NCBI GenBank assembly: GCA_030522415.1
Contig: CM060112.1
Span: 14,881,727 to 14,945,726, forward strand
DNA: 64,000 bases
Source of the DNA: Channallabes apus
Lineage: Eukaryota; Chordata; Actinopteri; Siluriformes; Clariidae
Reading direction: 5' to 3'
The translations under genes were made by a program, and so were the position numbers. Below are positions 13,095 through 24,500 of the stretch, piece by piece. Within the stretch, counting starts at the first letter, position 1. Each line of letters opens with the position of its first letter. The notes under the pieces were generated by a model. The model was not told the DNA's origin. It saw only the letters and a program-made list of their open reading frames with translations, and ran no database searches.

Positions 13095-13606
13095 TCACGG
13101 CCTGGCTTGCTCCAGCTGCTGATGTTGGCTCCGGATGGCAAAGCGGCTCACGTGCACGGGAATGGGCACCACTATTTTGGGGTTCCGGGACGGCTCCCCC
13201 GCCTTGGTGTTCACGTTGCCGGCCTTGACGCGCTTCCACTTCGCCCTGCGGTTCTGAAACCAGATTTTCACCTGCACCTCGCTGAGTTTCAAGGCGTGTG
13301 CGATCTGCGAGCGTTCTGTCAGCGACAGGTACTTCTTGCAGTGGAACTCTTTCTCCAGCTCCAGCAGCTGCTCGCTGGTGAACGCCGTCCGCCGCCTCCG
13401 GTTTTTCCCACCCGAGGCGCCGTTCCCGGAGCGCGCGCTCTCCTCCAGCCCGGCGCTTACCTCGCCGTCGTCTTTAGCGCACAGAGAGCTGGACGCAGGG
13501 ACCATGTTGTCATCCGAACTGTAGTCCAGGTCGCTGTCCATGGAGAAACTCTCGTCCTTCCTGGCGCACTCGTCTTCTTTGGGATCGTCTTTGCCGTGAC
13601 CTCGTA
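13095..13606 (-). CDS. gbx2: gbx2 coding exon 2 (homeodomain, C-terminus, stop)
   Basis: The acceptor is CCCACAG at 13613-13607. The exon starts in phase 1 (two bases complete the codon begun by exon 1, giving Val161) and runs 169 codons plus stop. An acidic/serine stretch ([15 protein letters not shown]) precedes the homeodomain, which occupies 13224-13403. Codon use is GC-rich, unlike the surrounding AT-rich DNA. Confidence 0.96.
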
Positions 13607-13931
13607 CTGTGGGGTGGAACAAAATGGAACTGAATCAGATCACTTTTTCTTTTTACTGATTATGCGTGAAATCTAATTATAGCTATAGATGTATTCAAAC
13701 TTTACTGTATTCAAAACATTAAAATCAGATGTATCGGGGTCACTGTTCAGCTACTTTTACGCACGATTGCGCACGGAGTATGTTTTGGAGAGGCACCAAA
13801 AACAAGATAATCAGAGGTCATGCGCACATTTTAAATGACCCAGAGTCTGGAGAAATTTTTTTTTGGACCTTTCCGGTTTGTGCCACTTGGGAAACTCATA
13901 ACTGCACCATATACAACCGCACAACAGTTAC

Positions 13932-13967
<36 letters not shown>

Positions 13968-15702
13968 TGTGTTATTGAAAATTATTATTTGAACAATTAG
14001 ATATGCATAGAAACATTTCTTTGGATCCTTAATTAATCTTTTAATTGATCGCACTTTTACCGGGGCAAAAAAAAGAGACTTGTTTACCACAAAAATATTT
14101 ACATCATTTGGAAGATTAATTATTGGATCGCCATAATAGACCCATTTGCAAAGTTCTTAATGGAAATAATTAAATAGTTTAATTAATCTGATTAAAATTA
14201 ACACATAAACGAATTACCTTTTTTTTAATAATCTATCTGCCGCTTTATGACTTTTTTTGCGGGCATGAACTTTCCATGCAGGTTTAACTGATGAAGGCGA
14301 CACTGCCTTCATCTTACAGCTTCCCTGAAACAGCACAGGCTCTTCCTTCATCCCTCAATTAAACTGGGCTAAATTAAGGAAGTCATGTGCAGTTCGCCTT
14401 CAGGCACTGCTCACTGAAGGCCTTTAATCCACACCTGATAAGTGGCTTTCATGCCTCTGCACTTTTCTCAGCCATGCACATAACACCTTATTTCCCGAGG
14501 CCGTTAAATCGTTATATTGTCATTAACAAATCGAGTGACATTTTACTAGACAGCAGTCCCTCTTTCATCTTTAGCGCACAAGCTCATTTCTCTAAATGAA
14601 ACACTCATATAACTGATTCATTTCCACGCATTACTGTCATATAGACGGCATGCGTAAGAAGATTACACATGATTACTCCAGAGGCACTGGAGCCATTCAC
14701 AAAGTTTAATAAATGATTAGTCTAGGCGTCCTTAAATCTTCCAAAAAAAAAAAAGTAATTTCTTGATTTGATATTCTAAAGTTTTTTTTGGTAGTAGGCC
14801 TTAATATAACACGAAAATCAATAAGGTTTACTTTAGGAAATAAGGTGCCATTTTGTGCTTTTACTTTTTTTTAAATAAATCAAATCACATAATAATCACA
14901 ATATCGTCTTTAACTGGACTTTCAGGAACAAATTTAAAACTGAACTTAATAATAATAATAATAATAATAAATTAGGAAATTAACATTACTAATAAAAAAA
15001 GACAAATAATGTTCCAGTGATAGTAATACCCAAATAACAATCTAGTTTATTTATTTGTGAAAATGAACCAGGACACAAACCCAGATTTCTTAAATTGTGC
15101 AAACTCTATGATGCATGAACATATAATAATAATAATAATAATAATAATGTCTATGAGTAATGTTCAGTAAATAAGAGCCTGCAATTCCCTCATGTACATG
15201 TTTAGTGTTTGACAGGGTTACCTGTAGCAGACTGCAGAGGCTCATCGTGGAAGGGCAGAAGCGCGGCGGTTTCTTTGCTCAGGAAACTTTTACCGTCTTC
15301 TGCGTCTAGTCGGATCTCATGAGATTTGTCAAAGGCCGCGTGCAGAGCCTGCGTACCAAACTTCCGGGCCGCTTCCGGGTGCTGGGGCAGGCTGGCCATG
15401 AGGGTGGAGGTGAGCGCCATGCCCTGCGCCAAACTGGAGCAGAACGCGCCGGGCAGAGCGGCCGGTAAAGCGGCGAGTTGATGGTGAGGAGGCGCCTGTG
15501 TCAGACCAGGAGGAGGTGGAGGAGGAGGAGGAGGAGGAAGCACCACAGAGCGGTAGGGCATGAACATGGGGTAACCAGTGTACACGAAGTGCCCCGGACT
15601 GGGCTGCTGGGAGCCGCCGATGAGCGAGTCGATGCTGAAGGCAGTGGTGTTTCCCACCGGGCGCTGCATCATGGCGAAGGAGGAACCGAATGCGGCACTC
15701 AT
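13095..15702 (-). CDS. gbx2: gbx2, gastrulation brain homeobox 2 (complete, two coding exons)
   Basis: This homeodomain transcription factor positions the midbrain-hindbrain boundary opposite Otx2 and acts in hindbrain, neural crest and ear. The CDS is 15702-15222 joined to 13606-13095, 330 aa; mammalian GBX2 is slightly longer. Residues 22-28 (FSIDSLI) are an eh1-like Groucho-binding motif. A ten-proline run and [19 protein letters not shown] follow. The homeodomain is residues 229-288, starting [20 protein letters not shown], with recognition helix [15 protein letters not shown]. The C-terminus is [20 protein letters not shown] followed by P. The methionine beginning [15 protein letters not shown] is chosen because GBX2 proteins start this way. 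Its context (CTTATGA) is weak. Its place after agap1 and in opposite orientation fits conserved synteny. GBX1 is excluded by the N-terminus and neighbours. Confidence 0.97.
13224..13403 (-). other. gbx2: GBX2 homeodomain segment
   Basis: Sixty codons covering the N-terminal arm, three helices and the [11 protein letters not shown] signature, with Gln50 and Asn51 for TAATTA-type recognition. No substitution from the vertebrate GBX homeodomain that I can recognise. Confidence 0.95.
13931..13963. repeat. (AAT)n microsatellite in gbx2 intron
   Basis: About eleven AAT trinucleotides; similar shorter arrays lie at 14948-14971 and 15123-15149. Confidence 0.95.
14255..14640. promoter_or_regulatory. 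gbx2: Candidate intronic enhancer with two inverted repeats
   Basis: Unlike the rest of the intron, this block is high-complexity. It carries two perfect inverted repeats sharing a GCCTTCA core: GATGAAGGC/GCCTTCATC (14290-14313) and GCCTTCAG/CTGAAGGC (14396-14421). Homeodomain-type cores (CTCAATTAAAC, CTAAATTAAGG, GTCATTAACA) lie between and after them. Function is inferred from position and composition. Confidence 0.35.
15222..15702 (-). CDS. gbx2: gbx2 coding exon 1
   Basis: 160 codons plus one base. It carries the eh1-like motif, the [14 protein letters not shown] block typical of GBX proteins, and the poly-proline stretch encoded by a GGA-rich (minus: CCT/CCG) tract at 15508-15540. The donor is CTACAG before GTAACC. 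Confidence 0.96.
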
Positions 15703-16190
15703 AAGCTCGACTAGTTCAGACTGAGAAGTTAGAAAAGTTTACAGAGACGCAGAGTTAGCGGCTCTCCTCACAACTTTCATTCACCTCAAATCCAAGCGGA
15801 ATCACTTGCACGCGTTACAATCCCGACAAACTACGTGTGCGTGCGTGCGTGCGTGCGCGGGCACGCCGGCGCGCGTGGGTGTGAGTGAAGTGAGAGTCAA
15901 AAGTCCCCAAAAGTACAGAGGAAGAAGGTCCGCAGCAGGTGCTGAGGTTAGCGCTGATAATCCTGCGCAGACTGTGCGCTTTCCGTGTGTGCGCGCGTTT
16001 CAGCTCGAGTCCCCTCTTGGATACTAACTTTAAAAACACAATTTAGGTAGAAAAATAATAACAATGATGCACCAGTATACCTTCTGTGGTATCTTCGTTC
16101 CTTTCACTTAATTTCAGCCTCGGTAGTGACCTCTCCCTCCAGCTCTCCATCTGTGACCAGCTGCTGATCTGAGAGTTTGAATTGCGCTCC
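15703..16190 (-). other. gbx2: gbx2 5' UTR and proximal upstream sequence (inferred)
   Basis: No coding similarity. The stretch is GC-rich near the ATG and contains a (GTGC)n/CG-rich alternating tract at 15837-15880. Transcription probably starts in this interval; the exact site cannot be read from sequence. Confidence 0.45.
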
Positions 16191-16204
16191 TTCGGTTTAA
16201 GCGT

Positions 16205-16260
16205 CCGGACCGCCCGCCAAAGCCACGCCCACAAATTCACTTTCCATTCCTATTGGTCCC
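16205..16260 (-). promoter_or_regulatory. gbx2: Probable gbx2 core promoter
   Basis: Reading the minus strand there is a CCAAT box (16252-16256) and then two GC/KLF-type boxes (GGGCGTGG near 16222-16229 and GGCGGGCG near 16210-16217). This is the usual order before a TATA-less start site, about 0.5 kb from the gbx2 ATG. A TATATA at about 16324 is less well placed. Confidence 0.45.
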
Positions 16261-16873
16261 CGGGAGCGCGCTGACACGGAGCTTCCCTGACGCGTCGCGT
16301 CGCTTTATGTCGGATTCAGTAGTGTATATAACACTGCTCGTTTACCCATCAGCGCCTGTGCACTTCTGCTTTAACCCCTCGGTGCTACTGACTTCTATTT
16401 ATGCACATAATGAGATGAATAATAAGCATTTACTCTAAATAGTAAACTGCTTTAAATAATTAAGCCTGTTATTTAGATCTTCTAAAATTGTTAGGGCTTA
16501 AAATCATGTGAATGGATCATTAAGGTACTCTCAGTGATGTTGCGTGTTTTTTAAAATTTATTTCCACAGTGACAGTGAGAGAAGGGTCTGATGAATAGGT
16601 CTTGTTGTCAACCAGGATAAACAAAGCAGCTTTAATAGTGTGTGTGCAAGGCATTTTATACACATTAGAATTAATACTATGCTAATATGTAGACCTACAA
16701 TAAAGCCTACATGAGTAAACATAAATAGCAAACTATTTATACATTCTATAAAACATCCATCTTTCATGCTTTTACTTTACTTCGTTGGTATTTTCATGTT
16801 TACACCTAGAAAGATGGATCCCCAAACATTACTCCCCAAGGCACAATTTAGTACCCTTTTTCTGAGTGCACGG

Positions 16874-16874
16874 G

Positions 16875-16905
<31 letters not shown>

Positions 16906-16918
16906 GCGCGCGCGCGCG
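16874..16918. repeat. (GC)n(AC)n(GC)n tract upstream of gbx2
   Basis: An uninterrupted alternating purine-pyrimidine run of about 45 bases, with CG blocks on both sides of a CA core. It is a strong Z-DNA candidate by composition. Confidence 0.95.
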
Positions 16919-17278
16919 TAGCAGCGCTATGGCTGAATATATCAATCTAAAACAAATGTCATGCTTGAGAAACTGTATGATTATATGACGTAGCCTAAAA
17001 CCTTTTTAATGCATGCCACTATTGCATTAATGCATGTGCATATTTGTTTAAAGGAATCTTCTCATGGCTACAAAAAATACTTTAAAATAATTTAGAATAC
17101 GAATGACATTCTGAAAATTATCGTGTTTCACCAGGAAAGACTGATTATGTTCATATGTTTTATATCCATGAGTCATGGAATGATTATGAATGATTATGAC
17201 TTGAGTCACACTAATATTTTCGTACATTTGTGTACTGTAGCTGACACAAAGTCCTGCTAACTCACTTAAACTAATTTA

Positions 17279-17282
<4 letters not shown>

Positions 17283-17336
<54 letters not shown>

Positions 17337-17352
17337 GTGTGTGTGTGTGTGT
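17283..17352. repeat. (TA)n(TG)n microsatellite
   Basis: About 22 TA units run into TG units. Confidence 0.95.
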
Positions 17353-17421
17353 AATTGTTTATAGTTCAAATGGTTTGCTTTAATAAACTGTAACATACAA
17401 TACATAAATATTTAACACACA

Positions 17422-17425
17422 CATG

Positions 17426-17475
<50 letters not shown>

Positions 17476-17476
17476 A
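17422..17476. repeat. (CA)n(TA)n(CA)n microsatellite
   Basis: Compound alternating tract. A 25-base poly(T) follows at 17679-17703. Confidence 0.95.
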
Positions 17477-17839
17477 AGCGCACACACAAAACAAATATGT
17501 TTTGTTTATACAGTATATACATATATGTGCGTGAGTGTGTGAAAATATGTATGTATTGTGTGTTACAGTCTGCATTATTTTAATGAAACATTTGCTGTCA
17601 AATATCTGCAATCATTTATTTATGTATTATAATCATATGCATCAACCAGATAATTAAAATCCATGTAGGCCATGTAGGTTTTTTTTTTTTTTTTTTTTTT
17701 TTTAGATATATTTCAAAATATTCGTAATCTTTAGGGACCTTTTCTGCACTCACCCTAAAACCATGACCTCTGCTCTGACACCCCCTCCTGCCCCAGTCTA
17801 AATCAAGGACACCCCCTTCCCTGCAAAGGGTCACAGGGA

Positions 17840-18420
17840 CACTGTCTCATTAAAGCGAGCCTGAGCCACAACTGCAATGCAGACATTAAATAGCAGTATT
17901 TTTCAATTAGCGCTGACAAATTCAATCAAAATTCCATAGATTAGAACGAAATGAGGCATGGGTCATTTACAAGGGGATTTAATTGCACAGCCATTAGACA
18001 AATAGTACAGCAGTCACTGTCTCATTATCAATCATGTGGAGGCATCAATAGAAAAAGGAGAGCGAATTGGAGGGGGTGTATGTGTGTGAGGGGATGGGGT
18101 GGCAGTGGAGTGTGCGTGTGTGTGTGTGTGGGGGGGGGGATTAGGCTCTCTCTAATATGCTCCCATAGCACCAGTGCTGGAGACCAGTTAATAAATACCC
18201 CTTTTGTACTTATAAATTATCCAGTTTAATTAAGAACATGGATTATGATTGGAATATGATTTAATTAAACCTTTCCTGCATGGTGGTGTGTGGGGTCATC
18301 TATTATGTCAAAGTAAGGGAAGCGTTACCGCAGGCTAAATTAAGGAAGGCGCCCTAGAGACACTGACTGCCCTTAAGACCTTCAGCACAGGGACAATAAA
18401 GTGCAACAGTGGTGATAATA
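17840..18420. promoter_or_regulatory. Candidate conserved non-coding block
   Basis: High-complexity sequence with homeodomain-type cores (CAATTAGCGC, GTTAATAAAT, TTTAATTAAGAAC, TTTAATTAAACC) and a short (GT)n interruption. No open frame resembles a protein. It is among the best enhancer candidates 2-3 kb upstream of gbx2. Inferred, not aligned. Confidence 0.4.
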
Positions 18421-18469
18421 CAGAATATCAACGCTCAAACTAGCACACATTTATTTCCCATGCATGAGC

Positions 18470-18960
18470 TGAAGTATATCACATGCTGGGACATATGGCA
18501 CTTGTGCTGAAATGCCCCTGCATTTGGAAGTGGTTTACTCACTGGGCAAACCAATTAAAAGGCTCTTATTGCTGCTGGACGCAGTTTTGCTGGGAAATGG
18601 ATTCGGAAATGTTGCCCGAAGCATTTGACCATTCAACATTATTTAGTTACCGTGTCTCAGGCTCAACCTTTTCATCAAGACCCAAATGTCAGCCATAATT
18701 TATTCGGCACAGTTCGCCTCTCCCAATGAAAACATGACTCGCTGTTTCCTCCACTCTTGATTCAGACATATTAGGAAAGGCCACAGGCGCAAGCACTTTT
18801 CTGCAGTATACACATTTAATCCTCTCCGATTGTTTCAAAGACAGCTATTAAAAATCCACGGCCTCCTGGCCTTCGATTTTAGATCATTTGATCTGAATGA
18901 AATGGATTTATTAACCTTCAAACTGTCCCAGAATGATGTGCGATCAAGCCTGGGGAATTT
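18470..18960. promoter_or_regulatory. Candidate conserved non-coding block
   Basis: About 490 bases with balanced composition and no simple repeats or transposon similarity, unlike its flanks. It contains GCCATAATTTATTCG and CAATTAAAAGG. A 71-codon frame through it has no recognisable domain and is probably chance. Confidence 0.4.
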
Positions 18961-19689
18961 GTTCCTCCTAAGGTGCAGAAATAAGTACAGGGCTTATTGA
19001 TCCACTTCTCCAGTCAAGTGGTGCTCATGAGCTCCCATATAAGTCAATATTCTCAGAGGTGGTAGAAACACTACACTTTTCACACTTACACCAGACCGGG
19101 TAATGCTTAGACACATGATAAACATGATATACTGTTTCAGATCAGACCAACTCCTGTCTCATTCACTGGTATACTTATCTGAGTTAACTGAATTATTACG
19201 CACATAAAGAAGACTTTTGGAATTTGATCAGAGATTTCAGAAAATATGAAAGCTGTTGTTTTTCTGTTGGTCTGCATAATTTACTGCACTGTTTTTTGCT
19301 ACAGATCTCAGATGTTGCATGATATTTCATCCTAATGTGAAATCCTTTTGTGTATGTGTATGTAAGCCCTTGAGGAAACATCGCAAACATCCATGTGATT
19401 CTGTGAGTACTACTGTATGTAGTCACATGTGGAAGTACATTTAAAAATGTGTGTGTATGAGGCATCATGTCCAACACGCAAAACACGACACTGTGAACGT
19501 ATTATACAAAAAAAGAATGTGTCATGTACTACATGTGAAAAGGCAACACATGACATTTTGATACATGCAAATGATATATCAAAAGTGTTCAAAACCCACT
19601 TGTAAATTGTGCATGTGAAGTTCTCTTTGGGGAATAAAATACTCTTCAAACCTTCACTATTTACTGCTGTAACACAAACTAACAGGATT

Positions 19690-20090
19690 TCTTATTTAGG
19701 GAGCATGAGCATATGCTTTAAGGCTACTCTGCCACCCCCTTGATTAGGCCAATTGGCTTTTTAAGGTGGATATGTGTACCGGGCGCATTTTCATCGCCAG
19801 GCACGCTTAGTGAAATCGGTGCTGAACGGTGCACTGATCATAGCATTCAGTGTTTCATTTGTAACGCATTAAACGGTTCACACCATGACACGACGCCATG
19901 GCCCAATTCATCTTGCTTTATTAAAGAGAGGAAATGAGGTGAGGCATCAGTGAGTCGAGCCCCGGGGGCACATTTTCAAGACAGATGAACGACGGGGGGC
20001 AAACATGGTGCTGGCGCAAAAAAATTTGTATAGAGGAGTCGAGCCCTACTCCATCATTTACATATCTCTGTTTCTGTCATTTATTATATT
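19690..20090. promoter_or_regulatory. Candidate conserved non-coding block
   Basis: High-complexity sequence including CCAATTGGC, GCATTAAACGG, GGCCCAATTCATC and CATTTACATATC, with no coding signal and no repeat. Confidence 0.35.
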
Positions 20091-20820
20091 AATACTGTCA
20101 TTAAATATGGATTGGCAGTATTTGCTTTAGATGTAACATCTTTGTGGCAGTGCAGTCATCCAAATTAAATACCAAATGTGTAAATACCACATTCACCATT
20201 AATGATCAAACGTGTCTATGTAGGTCAGTGGTTCCCAACCCTCATCTTGAGGAGCCCTTGTCTGCGCATGTTAGTGTTTTCTCAGCTAATTAACAGCTTT
20301 TACTGAATAAGAGTGAGAAACACTAAAATGTTCAGGACAGGGCCAGGGTCTCCAGGGCCAGGTTCTTCATGTGACCACTGATGTAGGCCTATGTGGCTTT
20401 CTGGTGTGCCTGATGTCCAACAGGATTTCAATGAGAACCTTCTTCAAAAACCAACTGACTCCCACTTCGGACTTTGCTTTCATCTTCTGAAAAGATTACA
20501 CTGTCTCCGTAACATCAAAGATCATATGTTTTCGAGCACATTTTGGTAGGTGTGTATTCTTACTTAATTCATGTTCTATTTCTGTACCATGTCGCAGAGG
20601 AGTTATTATACAAGGCAGGGGACATGCTGGATGGAGTGGCAACACATTGAAGGGAACACACACAATCACACACTATGGGCAGTTTGGATCCACCAATCAG
20701 CCTATGATGCATGCCTTTGGACTGTGGAGGGAAATACACACAAAGGTTTCCTCTAAAGGCAAAATTAGAACAACTAACCATTGACGAAACAAAGCTAACC
20801 TAATTACTAAGCCAATGTGA

Positions 20821-20965
20821 AGGTGGTATTATTCATTCATTCATTCATTCATTTTCTATACCGCTTTATCCTGTATTTAGGGTCGCGGGGACCTGGAGCC
20901 TATCCCAGGAGACTCAGGGCACGAGGCGGGGTACACCCTGGGCAGCGTGCCAATCCATCGCAGAA

Positions 20966-21052
<87 letters not shown>

Positions 21053-21271
21053 ATTCACACACTATGGTCAATTTTGGGAACGCCAATTAGCCTAATCTGC
21101 ATGTCTTTGGACTGTGGGAGGAAACCGGAGTACCCGGAGAAAAACCCACCAAGCATGGGGAGAACATGCAAACTCCATGCACACAGAGACGGGAATCGAG
21201 CCTGGCCGGGGAATCGAACCCGCACCTGGAGGTGCAAGGCGACAGTGCTAACCACTACAGGTGGTATTATT
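20821..21271 (-). mobile_element. SINE with perfect 13-bp target-site duplication
   Basis: The same SINE as at 7189 in reverse orientation. An (ATTC)n tail lies at the left, the body reads through GGACTGTGGGAGGAAACC, and the head ends at ACCACTACA. AGGTGGTATTATT occurs at 20821-20833 and again at 21259-21271. The head lacks its outermost bases (5' truncation). An (AC)40 array occupies the SINE's internal CA-rich site. Confidence 0.9.
20970..21050. repeat. (AC)n microsatellite inside the SINE
   Basis: About 40 AC units, at the point where other copies of this SINE have short interrupted CA stretches. Confidence 0.97.
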
Positions 21272-21272
21272 A

Positions 21273-21315
<43 letters not shown>

Positions 21316-22029
21316 TTCTTCTTCTTCCTATTATTATTACAAGTTTAATTGTAGCTGAATCAGAATCAGAAAAAGATTCAGAATATTCTTGAAGGCCAGG
21401 TCAGTTGGCTCCTACTGTATGTGTAGAGCATATTTGCATTTCCTGTGTTTCATCAGGTGTTCTCTACAAGACAATTTTAGGACAAATGCTTCAACTCCAA
21501 ACCAGGCTAGGGTTCAAAAAGAGGATACATACGTATACAAATCATAATTTCTGAAAGCACCAATCCATACCAGAAGCCAAACCTACATACAATTCAAACC
21601 TTAAAAATCCAGATGTCTTGCACACACCTAATTAGAGGCTGTAGTCTTTTTAGATACGCCTAGCAGTCGCTCAGTAACAGACCTCAATCACACAACTGCA
21701 TAAAACACTTTCTGCATCCAGGCAACCTTTCCAAATGGGTACCACACTGGTTTCTCATTGGAACCAGGGAGTGTTTAATTTTTTTGTACGGTCCACTCAC
21801 AAACACCAAATCTTTTTTTTTTTTTCATTTAAAAAATGAAGGGGGAAAAAACATCTTTTTAGGTTATTGGGATTAAATGAAAACCTTTTTCAAAAAAATT
21901 AAACCTTTCCTAGTGTCCAGTCATTTAAGCTGACTAAAATGTTTTGGGCCTAATGTGATAGAATTAAGGGCATTTTTTAGCACAAGACACTCATGTGTTT
22001 AGAATTCCAGACTATCAGCGTCGCCTCTG
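21272..22029. other. Gene-free stretch
   Basis: It starts with (ATT)n and (TTTA)n runs at 21265-21345. The remainder has no recognisable gene or element. Confidence 0.5.
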
Positions 22030-22260
22030 CCCTCATTGCGGTCTCACACACGGTGGCCATATTAGATTTGACACAAGTTCACCCCAGGCTGCTCAAAAGA
22101 CGATTATTTAATAATTACATGCTTAATTACTGGTACAGGCGAGAGGACTAAAATAGAGTGGAAATCTTGTGGTACTAAAATTGGGTTAGTTTCTCGTTCA
22201 CTGGCCTGGTTTCCTCTGTGGGAACATCATGCTAACCGCTCAGACATTTTCCATCAAATC
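22030..22260. promoter_or_regulatory. Candidate conserved non-coding block
   Basis: Non-repetitive sequence with TTTAATAATTACATGC and GCTTAATTACTGG homeodomain-type cores. Inference only. Confidence 0.3.
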
Positions 22261-22759
22261 TGTAGGGTGACTCTAAAAAACAAGAAATACAAATGTAGGC
22301 ACTCATGAATGGTTTAGTGCATTAGTGCTGTTACTTTTTCAGCATGAAAAAAATCAGCTTAGAGTAACATTTGGCTGGTAAAATCATGCAGACCTACAGT
22401 AGCCCTATTATTATAAGTTCCAAGAAGTACTTTTTGCTTACAGATAAAGGTGGCCCCTTAACTCTACCACTTAGTTTAGCTTAACTGAAACACTGGGTCA
22501 GTTAAAACAGAGTATTTGGTTGGAGAAATTCTATGCAAACAGAAACACTTCTGAGAACAGCTCTAGAAATCTGGACCTATTTGATTAAACAAGTTCTGCA
22601 ATTCTAGAATGGTTTTCTGGTCAGGCATCTATGAGTTCTGGTTCTAAAACTTCTGCAATCAAATGAAGACATAAAGAGGAGGAAAGGCAGGTAGAATCAA
22701 AGGAGAGTGAAAAAGATGTGTGCAAATGATGAGTGAGAGAGTGTCAGTAGCAGGGTTAA

Positions 22760-22970
22760 TCCTGGGGAAGCGGACATCTGATAAAGTGTTGTGTGTCTCG
22801 GCTTTGCAGTGGATTTAAGATTATTACGGTGAGGGGGCGACAGTATGCTCAGCCTTCCCAAGGCCTAATGAGTTCTGTCTCCTCATTCTTCATTCACTAA
22901 TTAGTCCTACATGAGCCCAACACACACCGCCTTCTCATCACAGCCACGGCACCCTGCGGAGTGAGTGGAT
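22760..22970. promoter_or_regulatory. Candidate conserved non-coding block
   Basis: High-complexity sequence with GATTATTACGG and CACTAATTAGTCC, the latter containing a palindromic ACTAATTAGT core. No reading frame of interest. Confidence 0.35.
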
Positions 22971-23539
22971 ACCAATACATGACTGTCTCTGTGGTGGGGT
23001 TTTATTTTAGCTCTGTGATAAGATGTTAGGACAAGTTAGGATCAACAGACTTTGGAGAGTTAAGAAGAACATTTGGCGATAGTAGTTCTAGTGTATTCTG
23101 TATAATTAGTGATGAATTCTCCTAATTCTCCTAATGACCACCTCTGGTCTTTTTTTACTTTCTACTTGATCCCATTCCTCAAGTCCCTTAATGGTTTTTT
23201 CGGATGGCTAACTGTATACTGTATATATTTTCTGATTGGGTTCTTGGGTTCTTCTATGACTTTGTCTAAAAATGAACCCAGTACCGAAGTACAGCACAGA
23301 ACTCCGGGCCCTCCAGCCATTGAGGCTCTTTGTAGTCAGTCCCACTTTACCCATTATACTGTAATGCTCGTGACTCAATGTCTACACAGAAACTTCCCAA
23401 GAGTGTATGATGCAGGCTTGGAGCAATCATGCTACTCTACATAGGATCATAAAGAACAATTCCCATTCAGTAGACAACAGCTATTTTTTTTGTAGTAGTA
23501 AGATTCAGAAGAGGACATTTCCACGTATTCACATGTCAC

Positions 23540-23670
23540 ATGCTTTTGTCCAAATCAATTGTTTCATTTCTGAAAGTATACAATTTGAGTACAAGGCTGA
23601 GCAGTTAAGCGTCTCGCTCAAGGGCATAACGGTGGCTGTCTGGCAAGCCTGGGATTTGAGTTCTTAATTT
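23540..23670 (+). repeat. Dispersed repeat fragment
   Basis: AAGGCTGAGCAGTTAAGC, CTCGCTCAAGGGC and GCCTGGGATTTGAG follow the pattern of a widespread fish repeat. A related fragment, with GGTTAAGGTTCTTGCC and AAGGGCCCAACAGC, is at about 62640-62760. Confidence 0.5.
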
Positions 23671-24279
23671 GTCATAGCTCAGAATGCTAATCACAGTCTC
23701 GGTATAATTTCGGTGACCTTGAACAGATTAAGATGGTCATAACAACAGTTATTCAGTACATAAAAACTTCTAAGGAAATATAGAAATACTATCATGCATA
23801 CTTTATTGCATACTCTAAGCGTATATTTGAATTTGGTGGCACGGTGGTGCAGTGGATAATGATTTTGACACACAAACGTAGGGTACCTTGCTTGGTCCCG
23901 AGCTCAGGTTATTGTCTCTTTCTGACATTTTTGTATGTTCTCCTTGCAATTGGGTGAACTAGTTGTAAAACCTTATAACTGAGGTAATGTCTGTCAAAAT
24001 GATCAATGACCAAAAGGTCTCCAGGTAAAACCTATTTAGAAAGCAAGGTGTCCTTAGGTAACCTTTTGTCTGGAAAAATAATTCAAAAGACGTGATATCT
24101 TACACAAACTTATACAAGGCATTAAACACAAACAACCTGTCTCTTCCATCTCAATATGACTCTAATGACAAGGGCTTGTCCTGCTATGACTCCTGGAGTC
24201 GGACTGGAGTCTTCTTATTTTAGAAGGGAATCCAAGCTAAAATAAGAGTTATGACAATCATCACTTGCACTTCTGGTTT

Positions 24280-24500
24280 TCCGTGGTCATAAAATGTGCT
24301 TGCTGGGGTTGTCTCTCCCCAGTCCTAAAAGTCTGGTCTGTGATTTTCCAGATTCCCCTGCTGGAGTGACTGACCTGGGCAGGGTGGCTGGTAATTAGGT
24401 TTTGGGGCAGCGGTGTAATTGAGATGGAGCACACCTGGCCTTTAATGAACAGCTCACCTGGTTCAACTGTCCCAGCATGTACACCGACTCTACCTGTACC
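24280..24500. promoter_or_regulatory. Candidate conserved non-coding block
   Basis: GC-balanced unique sequence with GGTAATTAGGTT and GTGTAATTGAGATGG. No coding potential. Low confidence. Confidence 0.25.

Larger units (their letters stand above)
13607..15221 (-). other. gbx2: gbx2 intron
   Basis: The donor is GTAACC at 15221-15216 and the acceptor ACAG ends at 13607. It splits a codon after its first base. It contains three (TAA)n-type microsatellites (about 13931, 14948 and 15124) and a high-complexity block at 14255-14640 that may be regulatory. Confidence 0.9.

Noticed and set aside
13107..13676. Long open frame on the plus strand through gbx2 exon 2
   Set aside because: It mirrors the GC-rich homeobox exon, has no recognisable domain and runs past the splice site; it is an antisense shadow.
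18483..18698. Small gene or Asb18 exon
   Set aside because: The frame has no ankyrin pattern or clear splice sites; the block looks like non-coding regulatory sequence.
23109..23444. 111-codon plus-strand frame
   Set aside because: No recognisable domain, AT-driven composition, no splice sites or promoter; treated as chance.
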